A stretch of DNA of 64,000 nucleotides from Sporosarcina sp. P34 (GCF_002743375.1 NZ_PDZC01000002.1:1-64000); one strand, 5' to 3'; shown: positions 8,863 to 17,911, counted from the stretch's first letter. Notes: generated from the sequence alone by a model not told the origin. Translations and numbers: made by a program.

Positions 8863-8890
8863 TTGTAGATAGCATGTTTTGGTGTATAAT
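8863..8890 (+). promoter_or_regulatory. Sigma-A-like promoter of the AbrB-family gene
   Basis: TTGTAG at 8863 and TATAAT at 8885 are separated by 16 bases. Transcription would start about 30 bases before the AbrB-family ATG. Confidence 0.6.
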
Positions 8891-8926
8891 AAAAATTACC
8901 CATTACTTTTCTTCGAGGAGGAGCTT

Positions 8927-9196
8927 ATGAAGTCATTAGGTATCGTTCGTAAAGTGGATCATCTCGGTAGAATTGTTATTCCAAAAGAACTTCGAAACTT
9001 TTTGTTGATCGATAAGGGCGACCCGATTGAAATTTTTGTAGAAGATGATGGAATCATTTTGAGAAAATATCAGATCAACAGAGCATGTTTTATCACGGGT
9101 GATGTGATGGATGAAAACAAACTATTGTCAAACGGACTATATATCAGTCCACAAGGCGCTAGAATCCTTATGGAACAACTAAAAGATTTTACGTAA
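8927..9196 (+). CDS. AbrB-family transition-state regulator
   Basis: An 89-residue DNA-binding protein. Its N-terminal swapped-hairpin domain reads KSLGIVRKVDHLGRIVIPKEL, nearly the same as B. subtilis AbrB and Abh. The C-terminal half (FITGDV, then GLYISPQGARILMEQL) matches the AbrB/Abh multimerisation region. Such proteins repress post-exponential genes and bind AT-rich DNA. The ATG follows GAGGAGGAGCTT. It is monocistronic with its own promoter and ends in a bidirectional terminator. I cannot tell AbrB from its paralogue Abh by sequence alone. Confidence 0.88.
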   Translation: MKSLGIVRKVDHLGRIVIPKELRNFLLIDKGDPIEIFVEDDGIILRKYQINRACFITGDVMDENKLLSNGLYISPQGARILMEQLKDFT

Positions 9197-9220
9197 GCCA
9201 TGACATAAAAGCTTCTTGTA

Positions 9221-9266
9221 AAAAGGACTGAAAACAACTTCTACAGTTGTCTTCAGTCCTTTTGTT
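9221..9266. terminator. Bidirectional terminator
   Basis: AAAAGGACTGAAAACAAC pairs with GTTGTCTTCAGTCCTTTT between the convergent AbrB-family and thioredoxin genes. Confidence 0.9.
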
Positions 9267-9302
9267 TAATTGCCATATATCTTCCCATGGGCAATTATTT
9301 CA

Positions 9303-9617
9303 TTACGTTAAGCTATTAATAAACTCTTCGATCTCTTCCTTAGTTTTACGATTTTTACTGACAAAACGACCTGTCTCTGTTCCTTCGCTGAATGCTACGA
9401 AGCTAGGAATACCGAATATATCCAACTGACTACACAGATCTATAAATTCATCACGATCAATCGTAACAAATTCATACTCTGCAAATTCTGTTTCCAATGT
9501 CGGCAAGAATGGTTCAATCACTCTGCAATCAGCACACCAATCTGCAGTGAATAAGAAAATCACTCTTTCCTCTTGTTTAAGTTGCTCAAATTGCTCAACA
9601 GATTCTAACTTTTTCAA
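9303..9617 (-). CDS. Thioredoxin-like protein
   Basis: A 104-residue thioredoxin fold. The redox motif WCADC at about residues 27-31 follows a FLFTADWC strand. The cis-proline lies in FGIPSF. It has no signal or membrane segment, so it works in the cytoplasm. The CADC centre differs from the CGPC of housekeeping TrxA and places it among the small paralogues of Bacillales (YtpP type). The client protein is unknown. The TTG start follows AGAGGAGTGTTGGAAA. It is a single gene, convergent with the AbrB-family gene. Confidence 0.87.
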   Translation of the reverse strand: MKKLESVEQFEQLKQEERVIFLFTADWCADCRVIEPFLPTLETEFAEYEFVTIDRDEFIDLCSQLDIFGIPSFVAFSEGTETGRFVSKNRKTKEEIEEFINSLT

Positions 9618-9824
9618 TTTCCAACACTCCTCTAAATGAATAGTATACGCACACTATAACACGTATACCTGCACTTCTCCCTATCAGACGACTTATGCTA
9701 TTTCCTTTCATTTAGTTAAATCAAAGGTGTTTTCTTATAATTAACTCTCTAAACACGAACGTTCACAAATAATTCAATAATACCGTTCGCTTTTAACAGT
9801 TTTTCGTTTTTTCTGGAAAAGCAA

Positions 9825-9852
9825 TTGACAATAGTTTTTGACGTGTTATGAT
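9825..9852 (+). promoter_or_regulatory. Promoter of the serA leader
   Basis: TTGACA at 9825, a 16-base spacer, then TATGAT at 9847. It lies upstream of the T-box leader, so the transcript would carry the whole regulatory RNA. Confidence 0.7.
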
Positions 9853-9909
9853 TAATTCTAAATTAATAGTTGCTAAACAATTTTGACGAAGATATACCTT
9901 CCTAAAAAG

Positions 9910-10134
9910 AATTTTCCAGAGAGCTGACACAGTGGTGAAAGTTAGCAAATTCCGAGGTTGGAGGCACTTCCGAATTGATTCGCTGAACATTTTAGTAGGC
10001 TGATCCGTCACATGCACGTTACGCATGCTGAATGAAGGCTGCAATTGCAGCAAAAAAGGGTGGTACCGCGTTAGTTTATTGAGCTTTTCGCCCCTTACTA
10101 ATATGTAAGGGATGGAAGGCTTTTTTATTTTACC
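9910..10134 (+). promoter_or_regulatory. T-box leader of serA
   Basis: The T-box sequence AAAGGGTGGTACCGCG at about 10055-10070 is unmistakable. It is preceded by a stem I region (AGAGAGCTGACA onward, with an AATTC/GAATT distal stem) and an AGTAGG linker. It is followed by a terminator in which CCCTTAC pairs with GTAAGGG, then CTTTTTTATTTT (about 10085-10130). Uncharged tRNA should favour the antiterminator. A serine tRNA is expected from the downstream gene. I could not fix the specifier codon by eye. Confidence 0.92.
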
Positions 10135-10233
10135 TATAAGGGGGGTAGCGCGCAACTTACATAGATGATCAATTGTACTTAGCTTTTCCAACAAAAAATC
10201 CACTACAAACAATTGAAGGAGAGAATGAATATC

Positions 10234-11820
10234 ATGGCTTTTAAAATACTTATTAGTGACCCACTTAGCGAAGACGGAATTTTCCCATTACGACAGGCAG
10301 AAGGCTTTGAAATAGTAATGGAGACGGACATGACGCCAGATCAGCTAAAAGAACGTATTAAAGATTTCGATGCATTACTAGTACGCAGTCAGACAACAGT
10401 TACAAAAGAATTGTTGGAAGCAGCTGATCAATTAAAGATCATTGGTCGTGCAGGTGTAGGAGTCGATAATATCGATTTGGACGCAGCTACCGAAAAAGGA
10501 ATTATTGTTGTGAATGCGCCGGATGGCAATACAAACTCTGCAGCCGAGCACACAGTTGCAATGATGATGTCCATGGCACGCAAAATTCCTCAAGCTTTCA
10601 ACTCGTTAAAAAACAATAAATGGGATAGAAAATCATTCCTTGGTGTGGAATTGAAAGACAAAACTTTAGGAATTATTGGACTTGGCCGTATCGGTGCTGA
10701 AGTTGCAAGACGTGCGAGAGGACAACGTATGAATGTAGTGGCATATGACCCCTACTTAACGGAAGATGTTGCGAAAAAATTGGGCATAGAAATTGGAACT
10801 GTAGATGAAGTGCTTGAAGTAGCTGATTTCATTACAGTTCATACACCTTTACTTAAAGAAACTCGCAGAATGATCAACAAAGAAGCATTCGAGAAAATGA
10901 AAGATGGCGTACAAATTATCAACTGTGCACGCGGTGGAATCATTGATGAAGATGCTTTATATGATGCAATTGTTGCTGGTAAAGTGGCGGGTGCGGCACT
11001 GGATGTGTTCGAAGAAGAACCATTCCTCGACCATAAATTATTGACATTACCTGAAGTAATAGCAACTCCACACTTGGGTGCAAGTACATTCGAAGCACAA
11101 GAATCAGTTGCAGTTGACGTAAGCCGTGACGTAGTAAACTTCTTGACAATTGGTTCGGTTCGTAACCCAGTAAACTTGCCATCTGTTTCCCGTGATGTAT
11201 TGGCAAAGATCGAACCATTCTTCGATCTTACAGAGAAGTTGGGTATATTCTTATCCCAAATTCAAAACTCGGTTATCCATGAAATCAATATTCAATATGC
11301 TGGTGAATTGGCAAACTACGATGTGCGCGCATTAACACGTAACACAGTCAAAGGTATTTTGAAGCGCAATCTCGGAGAAACCGTTAATGATGTAAACGCG
11401 AAGTTATTGGCTGATCGTTATGGCATCAAAGTGAACGAGCAAAAAACAACTACTGGTAAAGGATTCTTGAACTTAATCTCAGTAGAAATTGTTACTGAAA
11501 AAGGTATTCGCAAAGTAGCAGGTACACTTCTAAACGGTCTTGGAGCACGCATTGTAAAAGTGGACGATTATGTAGTAGATGTGATTCCAAGCGGTCACTT
11601 ACTATTTATCCGACACATGGACCAGCCAGGCGCAATTGGCCGTGTAGGTACACTTCTAGCAGAAGAGAATATCAATATTGCAGCGATGCAAGTCGGACGT
11701 TCCACTGAAGGCGGATATGCTATTATGATGTTAGCTGTTGACAACCACGTCGAGTCAGCTTCTATCAAACGTATCAAAGAAGTTCAAAATATAAACGATG
11801 CAAAAGCAATCGATTTATAA
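10234..11820 (+). CDS. serA: D-3-phosphoglycerate dehydrogenase
   Basis: The first step of serine synthesis, oxidising 3-phosphoglycerate with NAD. About 528 residues, the long form. The catalytic and NAD-binding domain has [16 protein letters not shown], then [13 protein letters not shown] and the His of TPHLGAST. An intervening ASB domain and a C-terminal ACT domain ([18 protein letters not shown]) follow; the ACT domain in many homologues binds serine for feedback. The chosen ATG (10234) aligns with known SerA N-termini ([11 protein letters not shown]). An ATG three codons upstream is possible but lies very close to the GAAGGAG site. Control is by the T-box leader. Confidence 0.95.
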   Translation: MAFKILISDPLSEDGIFPLRQAEGFEIVMETDMTPDQLKERIKDFDALLVRSQTTVTKELLEAADQLKIIGRAGVGVDNIDLDAATEKGIIVVNAPDGNTNSAAEHTVAMMMSMARKIPQAFNSLKNNKWDRKSFLGVELKDKTLGIIGLGRIGAEVARRARGQRMNVVAYDPYLTEDVAKKLGIEIGTVDEVLEVADFITVHTPLLKETRRMINKEAFEKMKDGVQIINCARGGIIDEDALYDAIVAGKVAGAALDVFEEEPFLDHKLLTLPEVIATPHLGASTFEAQESVAVDVSRDVVNFLTIGSVRNPVNLPSVSRDVLAKIEPFFDLTEKLGIFLSQIQNSVIHEINIQYAGELANYDVRALTRNTVKGILKRNLGETVNDVNAKLLADRYGIKVNEQKTTTGKGFLNLISVEIVTEKGIRKVAGTLLNGLGARIVKVDDYVVDVIPSGHLLFIRHMDQPGAIGRVGTLLAEENINIAAMQVGRSTEGGYAIMMLAVDNHVESASIKRIKEVQNINDAKAIDL

Positions 11821-11827
11821 AAATATA

Positions 11828-11868
11828 AAAAATCCAGCTGAAATTTACATTTCAGCTGGATTTTTTAT
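11828..11868. terminator. Bidirectional terminator
   Basis: AAAAAATCCAGCTGAAAT pairs with ATTTCAGCTGGATTTTTT between serA and the convergent export-protein gene, just touching the latter's stop. Confidence 0.9.
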
Positions 11869-12311
11869 GTGCGCCCGATGAAGAAATCAAATCCCATAAC
11901 GGTTAGCATTCCGAACACTACACACCATAGCGCAATACTGACCGCCGACCAAATAGCCGTATTCATTTTCTTGGCGCCTAATACGAGGCCAATAAAGGCC
12001 GCGATATGGGTTCCAATCAATATTGGACCAGCAAGTGCTAAAACTGGCAACCCATATGTATTCATAATTTTTTCTGCACGTCGTTGGCGTTTCGATTCGC
12101 TATTCCCTTTCTTTCGCTTTCTTCGTGCTACCCATTCTTTAATACTTTGGAAACCAACAATCAATAGAAGAACTGTTGCCATATTGCCAGCAAATGAAAG
12201 AACTATTACCCATATAGGCGATAGCCCCCGAATAATACCTAACGGAACGACAATCATAATTTCGATCCATGGAATAGCCGCTCCCAAAAACACCATGATA
12301 TATTCCAGCAT
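11865..12311 (-). CDS. Small multidrug-export family protein (COG2426-like)
   Basis: A 148-residue integral membrane protein. About four hydrophobic segments surround a highly basic central loop (VARRKRKKGNSESKRQRR). The pattern EYIMVFLGAAIPWIEIMIVVPLGI followed by NTYGLPVLALAGPILIGTHIAA matches the putative small multi-drug export family. Transport activity in this family is an annotation rather than firm knowledge. The start is ATG at 12311, after AAGGAGGTATATC; the frame extends 22 codons upstream but that part has no ribosome site. The HAD gene upstream is on the same strand with a terminator between them. Confidence 0.75.
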   Translation of the reverse strand: MLEYIMVFLGAAIPWIEIMIVVPLGIIRGLSPIWVIVLSFAGNMATVLLLIVGFQSIKEWVARRKRKKGNSESKRQRRAEKIMNTYGLPVLALAGPILIGTHIAAFIGLVLGAKKMNTAIWSAVSIALWCVVFGMLTVMGFDFFIGRT

Positions 12312-12360
12312 GATATACCTCCTTGCTGTACAAACAGTGAAACATGAGTGGACAAGGATT

Positions 12361-12390
12361 AAAACCGATGAGATCAACTCATCGGTTTTC
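12361..12390 (-). terminator. Terminator overlapping the HAD stop codon
   Basis: AAAACCGATGAG and CTCATCGGTTTT form a perfect stem. The HAD gene's TGA lies inside the 5' arm on the minus strand. Confidence 0.8.
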
Positions 12391-13173
12391 TAATGTGGCC
12401 AGTATAGGAAAAAGACCATGTAAATTATCGATTTCATATGTAGGTCTCACTTCTTCATGCAGTAACTTATTTTCACGATTAATCCATACATTACGCATAC
12501 CGACACGACTTGAGCCTAAAATGTCTGTCATCAAGTTATCACCGATCATCAATGCTTCATCTGCTTGGACCCCACTTAACTCAAGAACATGCTTGAATAT
12601 AGAGGCATCAGGCTTTCCTTTGCCAAATGCACCAGAAACGATAATATGATCAAAGTATTCAGGTATCTCTGGTGAGATCGTCAGTTTAATCTGTTGTAAA
12701 CTTGGTGAACCGTTTGTCAAAAGGATTAACTGATAGTTGTCCTTCAATTCATCTAACACTTCAAACGTCTCTTCATAAATATATGGGTGATTCTTACGCT
12801 CTCTTGGAAATACATCAGCTAATTCCCTGCCAAATGCTTCATCATCAATCCCTAGTTTCTTCAACCCTTTAACCCATGCTTCCTTTTGGTAGCCTGGAAT
12901 AAGCTCTTTCATTTTCTGAAACTCTTCCCCTTCATCGTCAAAGACACCCCATAACCCTTCAAAAGGATTAATTCCGATATTTTGAGTATGTGGAAATGTT
13001 TCATATGTAGCATACAAAGCTCTTGCTTCCTCGCGCACTGCATGCTCAAGTTCTACTGGATTGACCCCTTTTTTCTTTGTTGCATACTCACAAGTTTTTT
13101 GAAAAGCCATGGAAATACTCTTGGCATCCCATATCAATGTATCATCCAGATCAAAAATCAACGTCTTAATCAT
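12379..13173 (-). CDS. HAD-IA hydrolase (YsaA-like)
   Basis: A 264-residue haloacid-dehalogenase phosphatase. Motif I is DLDDTLIWD, motif II is LLTNGSP, the motif III lysine is in GKGKPDASIF, and motif IV is GDNLMTDILGS. A long helical cap lies between residues 15 and 120. The family resembles B. subtilis YsaA. Its closeness to serA (560 bp away, convergent beyond the export gene) makes a phosphoserine phosphatase role tempting, but this is inference only. ATG follows AAAGGGGATGCCACG. Confidence 0.82.
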   Translation of the reverse strand: MIKTLIFDLDDTLIWDAKSISMAFQKTCEYATKKKGVNPVELEHAVREEARALYATYETFPHTQNIGINPFEGLWGVFDDEGEEFQKMKELIPGYQKEAWVKGLKKLGIDDEAFGRELADVFPRERKNHPYIYEETFEVLDELKDNYQLILLTNGSPSLQQIKLTISPEIPEYFDHIIVSGAFGKGKPDASIFKHVLELSGVQADEALMIGDNLMTDILGSSRVGMRNVWINRENKLLHEEVRPTYEIDNLHGLFPILATLENR

Positions 13174-13349
13174 CGTGGCATCCCCTTTGCAATTGTAATA
13201 ATTCAGTTATATCTTCCTCTTATTATACACATTACTTATGTGTTTTGTTAGTGGGTTCCCTAAACAGCAAGCCATACGGAGATTTTTTATGCTACTATGC
13301 ATATATTTCAAGAAGTGAGGGAACCTATTGAATAGGAGGTGAGCTGGAA

Positions 13350-13898
13350 TTGGTACAACATTATTTTATCGGCATCTCTATTGCTCATCCTGTCGATGAT
13401 ATAGCACAACAATTTCGCACAGAATATCAATTGAACGAGAAATACAAAGTAATTCCACATGATAAGGATTTGCATTTGACCCTTCGCTATATTGGGGAGC
13501 TTGATGACACCAAACTCCCCTGGTTAAAATCCTGTCTACAAAAAATCGCCAAATCGCATACAGAATTCACGGTGTACGTAAAAGGTCTATCATTTTTCGG
13601 ATCTGCAAGTGGACCACGTGTTGTTTTTCTAGCAGTTCAGGATTCCGAGTCATTACGCGAACTACAAAAGCAAATCACTAGACGTACAGAGGAGATACTT
13701 GACTTAGAAAGAGATACTCGCTTCGTTCCACACATCACGATAGCTAAAAAACGTAAGACTAGAGATAAAATGCAATTAGAAAAAAAATCTATTGAACCTG
13801 TTTCCATCATAATAGAAGGTTTTACCCTATTTAAGATTCATCCTAAAGCAACTCCCTCCTATGAGGCCATCGCGCATTTCCCATTAAAAAAGAGTTGA
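13350..13898 (+). CDS. thpR: RNA 2',3'-cyclic phosphodiesterase
   Basis: A 2H-phosphoesterase with two HxT/S motifs: HLTLRYIG near residue 42 and HITIAKKR near residue 128. The length of 182 residues is typical. Family members hydrolyse 2',3'-cyclic phosphate ends and reversibly ligate half-tRNAs in vitro; the cellular substrate is unsettled. The TTG start lies 10 bases after TAGGAGG. The stop is embedded in the terminator that follows. Single gene. Confidence 0.9.
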   Translation: MVQHYFIGISIAHPVDDIAQQFRTEYQLNEKYKVIPHDKDLHLTLRYIGELDDTKLPWLKSCLQKIAKSHTEFTVYVKGLSFFGSASGPRVVFLAVQDSESLRELQKQITRRTEEILDLERDTRFVPHITIAKKRKTRDKMQLEKKSIEPVSIIIEGFTLFKIHPKATPSYEAIAHFPLKKS

Positions 13899-13927
13899 TT
13901 GCCAACTGCGCAACCAACTCTTTTTTG
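13886..13927. terminator. Terminator after thpR
   Basis: AAAAAAGAGTTG pairs with CAACTCTTTTTT, with an inner GCCAACTGCGC loop. The reverse strand also reads as a terminator for the decayed chemoreceptor. Confidence 0.8.
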
Positions 13928-13936
13928 GGGGATTTA

Positions 13937-14788
13937 CTATACTTTAAATCGTGACATATCATGTTGAAGTTGTTCTGCAAGTTCCGCCAATGTTTGTGAA
14001 CTAGATGTGATTTCCTGATTGGCCGCTAACTGTTCTTCTGTTGCAGCACTAGTGGATTCCGCTTCTGCTGCTGCTTGAACCGCTAGTTCTTCTACTCGTT
14101 TAGCTCCTTCTGTTACTTCATCTGTCATCGCACGAATTTCTTCGATTGCTGCAGATACTGTAGAAATTTTTTCACTAACGTCTGATGTTGCGTGCTCGAT
14201 GTCCAAGAAGACGGCGTTTGTTTTCTCTGTTGACAATAATAGTTCAGCCACACGTTATCTACCTTCATTCGTGCTCGTCACCACTGTTTCTACATCATGA
14301 ATGATCGTATCAATCATTTGATTGATAGAGTCGGAAATCGTTAGTTGAAAACCTACTCCATTTGTTCCAATAACAAGCGCTTGTTCATTATTTCCTGCGC
14401 GTTTTTCTTCTATAATAGATAGTAGTACCTTATCGTATTCTTTGTTTGCTACCCGAATGGATGCTAATGCATTCCGCATAGTGGTATTCTTCAGGATTTT
14501 CTCCAATTCAGTTAAGTTATTATTAATACGTGATCGGGTTTCTTCTAATTCTTTTATGTAAGATTCCGAGCCATATAACATATATCCCCTAATATTTTTC
14601 GTTAAGTTATTTTGATCGTTTTGCTGGCGCTCTAACAAAATGACCTTATGCATCCGATCGTTAATTAAAAATGAATACTTTTCGTTAATATTCCTCATTG
14701 CTAAGAACCCTATTAATCCAATGATAATGATAATAATGACTAGATTCATAAATCCAATCCATAACTTTTTTCCAACTGTGAATTTCAT
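13937..14788 (-). pseudogene. Methyl-accepting chemotaxis protein remnant
   Basis: The first 180 codons encode an N-terminal membrane helix (LVIIIIIIGLIGFLAM) and a four-helix-bundle sensor. They end at TAA (14255-14257). Two codons later, in the same frame, the sequence resumes as the very end of a chemoreceptor signalling domain (TVSAAIEEIRAMTDEV, then TLAELAEQLQHDMSRFKV). The second membrane helix, HAMP domain and signalling hairpin tip are missing. An internal deletion of several hundred codons with a stop at or near the junction explains this. The ribosome site GGGGAGA remains, so a short sensor fragment could still be made, but no receptor. Confidence 0.85.
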
Positions 14789-14797
14789 CTTAAACAT

Positions 14798-15335
14798 TCT
14801 CCCCTATTCAATTTTCAACTTTTACATATATTTGGTACACAATGCCAATTATACCCTACAATATTCATATCCGTATAGCGAAATTAAAACTTTCAGCCAG
14901 ATTAAAAAATGTAGCAAATTTTATCGTACATTTTCATTCAATGCATCTTTTTAGTTATTTATATACATTTCATTACTATAAATACAACAAAACATGTGTC
15001 TTTATACTTTCAAAAATGGATAGTGATTGATCCTAAGGTCCTTAATTTATAAAATGGACTTTTTTTACAAATAAATTACACACAGGAGTTTAGACTTAAA
15101 TCGAAATCTCTATTGTGACTGCGAATAGTTATACCATTCTCTTAGTTCTATTTGTGAAATCTGACAGAGTTTGACATGTATTTTTTTCTTTCGTCAGAAT
15201 GGTATTTATTTCGTTTTTCTAGTATAATAGAATTTCATGACCCTTGAGAGAAGTACTCGAGGCAATTTTGCGTTTGTATATAAATTGACAGTGAGCCAGC
15301 AGTGTAAAGCAGTACAAGAATGAAGTGGTTAGGAT
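14798..15335. other. AT-rich spacer without a gene
   Basis: About 540 bp between divergent genes. The left part is very AT-rich with short, unsupported reading frames. TATAAT at 15223-15228 is a plausible -10 for the acyl-CoA dehydrogenase-like gene, but no good -35 is at the right distance. Nothing else is supported. Confidence 0.4.
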
Positions 15336-15344
15336 GTGTTACTC

Positions 15345-16502
15345 GTGTCAACAGAACTTTTTATCACAACGGACTTTCAACGCCGATGGGTCAATCAATT
15401 GACTGAGGCAGGTCCGTTTTTCAGCAGCTTTTCAGAACAATCTGATGAGCACTCAAAGTTTCCAAAAGAGAATATAGATAAACTCGTAAAAATGGGCTAT
15501 ACAACGCTGACCTTACCTAAAGAATTAGGAGGTGCGGGTATCACAGTGACTGATATGGTGCTCTTTCAGGAGACCATCGCTCGTTTCGATAGTGCTACCG
15601 CTCTTGCTATTGGCTGGCATCAAGGGGTCGTTGGTGAACTGTATGAGAGCCGGAAGTGGACGGAAGAACAGTTAGCCCAGTTTAGTGAAGCGATCCAACA
15701 AGGCGCCCTTGTGAATCGTTCCGTTACCGAAGCACAGACCGGTAGCCCTACACGTGGCGGCCGACCACAAACAACTGCTGTTCGTACGGAGAATGGTTGG
15801 GTGATTTCAGGTGAAAAGACATTTACGACTATGGCGCCTGCTCTTACCCATATTCTCGTATCTGTTTGGATTGAAGAAAAACAAAAAACAGGTTTTTTCT
15901 TGTTGCCAAGTGACACGGCCGGCCTTTCCATTAGAGATACTTGGCATATGATTTCCATGCGCGGTACGGAAAGCCAGACACTTGTACTAAATCAAGTGGA
16001 AGCAACGGATGATCAGTTGGTAGAAGTGAATGAGGCACAACGTGGCAACAACCAAAACGGCTGGCTTCTTCATATTCCCGCTTGTTACATGGGAATTGCC
16101 CAAGCGGCACGTGATTACGCGGTGCACTTTGCAGCCACTTATCAGCCGAATAGTCTTAATGAACCCATTGCTTCCCTTTTCAGTATCCAAACACAAATCG
16201 GAAAGATGGATTTAGAGCTGATTAAAGCACGTCACTTACTTTACGATATCGCGAGAATTTACGATGACCGTACTCGTCGAGTTCATTTACAAAACGAACT
16301 CGGGGTAGCGAAATCGATTGTAACGAATAGTGCGATAGAAATTGTTAACTTAGCGATGCGCATTGTAGGCGCTAAAAGTTTGGAATTGTCGAATCCCCTC
16401 CAGCGATATTATCGCGATGTGCGGGCCGGACTTCACAATCCACCGATGGATGATATGACGATTACCAAGCTTGCTCAAGCCGCAATTAGTGAACAACAAT
16501 GA
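15345..16502 (+). CDS. Acyl-CoA dehydrogenase-like flavoprotein
   Basis: About 385 residues with the acyl-CoA dehydrogenase three-domain layout: an N-terminal helical domain (LPKELGGAGI), a beta domain (NGWVISGEKTFTTMAP) and a C-terminal four-helix domain ending in RYYRDVRAGLHNPPMDD. The C-terminal segment has no obvious YEG glutamate. It looks more like the YdbM/flavin-monooxygenase-type branch, so dehydrogenation is not assured. The GTG at 15345 is 10 bases after AGGA; a GTG three codons earlier is the alternative. The stop overlaps the next start as ATGA, suggesting coupling with ypsA. Confidence 0.82.
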   Translation: MSTELFITTDFQRRWVNQLTEAGPFFSSFSEQSDEHSKFPKENIDKLVKMGYTTLTLPKELGGAGITVTDMVLFQETIARFDSATALAIGWHQGVVGELYESRKWTEEQLAQFSEAIQQGALVNRSVTEAQTGSPTRGGRPQTTAVRTENGWVISGEKTFTTMAPALTHILVSVWIEEKQKTGFFLLPSDTAGLSIRDTWHMISMRGTESQTLVLNQVEATDDQLVEVNEAQRGNNQNGWLLHIPACYMGIAQAARDYAVHFAATYQPNSLNEPIASLFSIQTQIGKMDLELIKARHLLYDIARIYDDRTRRVHLQNELGVAKSIVTNSAIEIVNLAMRIVGAKSLELSNPLQRYYRDVRAGLHNPPMDDMTITKLAQAAISEQQ

Positions 16503-17056
16503 TTAAACGTTTACTCGTGAGCGGGTATAAAGCCCATGAATTAGGAATCTTTAACGAAGACCATAAAGGCATACCTATCATCAAGAAGGCATTGACAGAT
16601 CAATTGCTAGTTCTTCTAGATCAAGGACTCGAATGGGTTATAGTCAGTGGACAGCTTGGAGTTGAAACGTGGATTATTGAATGCGTGTGGGACTTGCAAG
16701 AAGATTATCCAAATTTACAATACGCGGTCATTACACCATTTCTCGATCAACAATCGAACTGGAATGAAATAAAACAAGAAACATATGAACAAATCATATC
16801 ACTTGCGGATTACACAGTGAGTTTGACAAACAAACCTTATGAAGCACCTTGGCAATTTGTAGAGAAGAACAAGTTTCTACTTCGAAATTCAGATGCTTTG
16901 TTGCTTCTATATGATGAAGAAAATGAAGGATCACCGAAGTTTCTAAAAAAAATGGCAGTGCAACTAGCTGAAAATACCGCTTATGAATTATTATCGATTA
17001 CTGCGGATGATCTACAACTCATTGCAGAAGATTTACAGCGAGAACAATGGGAGTAA
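16499..17056 (+). CDS. ypsA: YpsA family protein (DUF1273, SLOG fold)
   Basis: A 185-residue cytosolic Rossmann-like protein. SGYKAHELGIF at the N-terminus, VIVSGQLGVETW in the middle and LLLYDEENEGSPKF near the end are characteristic of UPF0398/YpsA. SLOG-fold proteins bind nucleotides or ADP-ribose-like ligands. YpsA in B. subtilis and S. aureus affects cell division, and the molecular mechanism is open. Here it is translationally coupled (ATGA) to the acyl-CoA dehydrogenase-like gene, an arrangement I would not have predicted from function. A repeat element starts 7 bases downstream. Confidence 0.92.
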   Translation: MIKRLLVSGYKAHELGIFNEDHKGIPIIKKALTDQLLVLLDQGLEWVIVSGQLGVETWIIECVWDLQEDYPNLQYAVITPFLDQQSNWNEIKQETYEQIISLADYTVSLTNKPYEAPWQFVEKNKFLLRNSDALLLLYDEENEGSPKFLKKMAVQLAENTAYELLSITADDLQLIAEDLQREQWE

Positions 17057-17063
17057 GAAAATA

Positions 17064-17211
17064 GGCTGGTACATAACTAAAAAAACAGTCCGTTTCCCTA
17101 CGCTACACTCTTGATTACCAACTAATTAAACTTTATAAATAATTTTTTATTGAATTTAAAAAGGTATGAAGGTGTCTTCTCCTTCCTACCTTTTTAGGTT
17201 TTGTCCTAACC
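17064..17211. repeat. Interspersed repeat, copy B (MITE-like)
   Basis: A 148-bp copy of the family at 6738-6888. It begins GGCTGGTACATAAC and ends GTTTTGTCCTAACC, whose complement is an imperfect match to the start. It shares the CAGTCCGTTTCCCTACGCTA block and the AAAAGGTATGAAGG hairpin, here with one arm mismatch. It lies between the convergent ends of ypsA and the isochorismatase-type gene. Confidence 0.85.
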
Positions 17212-17234
17212 TCTTTTTCTATTTGATGAATGTT

Positions 17235-17774
17235 CTACTTAATTACTCTTAAAACCCGCTTAAATTCATCTGTCCCTGCCTCACCTAACAATTCATATAA
17301 CGCTGTCTCTACACAAGTGCCTGAGATCCCAAGGTGTTTCATCTTTTGTAAGCCAATCATTTTATTAGCTTCTGTTCTGGAAGTAACTGCATCCACAACC
17401 ACTTCTACTTCGTAACCTTGCTTCACAAGATCAGCCGCTGTCATATAGACACAAATATGCGTTTCAATTCCTGCAATTAACACTTGCTTCCTACCCAGTT
17501 CATTAAGTTGTTTAACAAACTCTTCGTTGCCCATTGCACTGAATGTCATTTTTGATATGGGATGTTGTCCTTCAAGTAAGTTCGATAACGATTCTGTAGT
17601 CGGCCCTAGACCGTCTGGGTATTGTTCGAGCCATAGAATAGGAATATCCAATACTTGTAATCCTTTAATCAGCTTCTCCAAGTTATCATGTAGTTCCTGG
17701 CTTTCATTGACGATTTGTGCGAGTTTTCCTTGTACATCTACTAAAACGAAAACTGTTTGATCGGTTTGCAACAT
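17235..17774 (-). CDS. Isochorismatase-fold cysteine hydrolase
   Basis: A 179-residue cysteine hydrolase. The likely catalytic triad is Asp in VLVDVQGKL (near residue 13), Lys in ISKMTFSAM (near 74) and Cys in GIETHICVYMTA (near 107). The size and ETHICV motif fit the YcaC-like branch, whose natural substrates are mostly unknown. ATG follows AAAGGGGATGACTTCATT. It is a single gene, with repeat copy B providing a terminator-like hairpin downstream. Confidence 0.88.
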   Translation of the reverse strand: MLQTDQTVFVLVDVQGKLAQIVNESQELHDNLEKLIKGLQVLDIPILWLEQYPDGLGPTTESLSNLLEGQHPISKMTFSAMGNEEFVKQLNELGRKQVLIAGIETHICVYMTAADLVKQGYEVEVVVDAVTSRTEANKMIGLQKMKHLGISGTCVETALYELLGEAGTDEFKRVLRVIK

Positions 17775-17860
17775 AATGAAGTCATCCCCTTTCCAACATT
17801 CTTGTTAGTATAGCATATTATCAGATTCATCAGAAATATTTCTATCTCTGATTAGTAAGT

Positions 17861-17902
17861 AAAAAACCGTCTCCCTTTCTTCACTGAAAGAGAGACGGTT
17901 TG
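17861..17902 (-). terminator. glcB terminator
   Basis: On the minus strand AAACCGTCTCTCTTTCA pairs with GAAAGGGAGACGGTTT and is followed by TTTT. Confidence 0.9.
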
Positions 17903-17911
17903 AAATGGTGA

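Noticed and set aside
9793..10212. A 139-codon minus-strand reading frame over the serA leader
   Set aside because: It covers the promoter and the T-box RNA on the opposite strand, has no ribosome site and encodes nothing recognisable.
11869..12393. A 174-codon plus-strand frame over the export-protein gene
   Set aside because: It is antisense to a gene with a clear ribosome site and membrane-protein pattern; it has no start signals.
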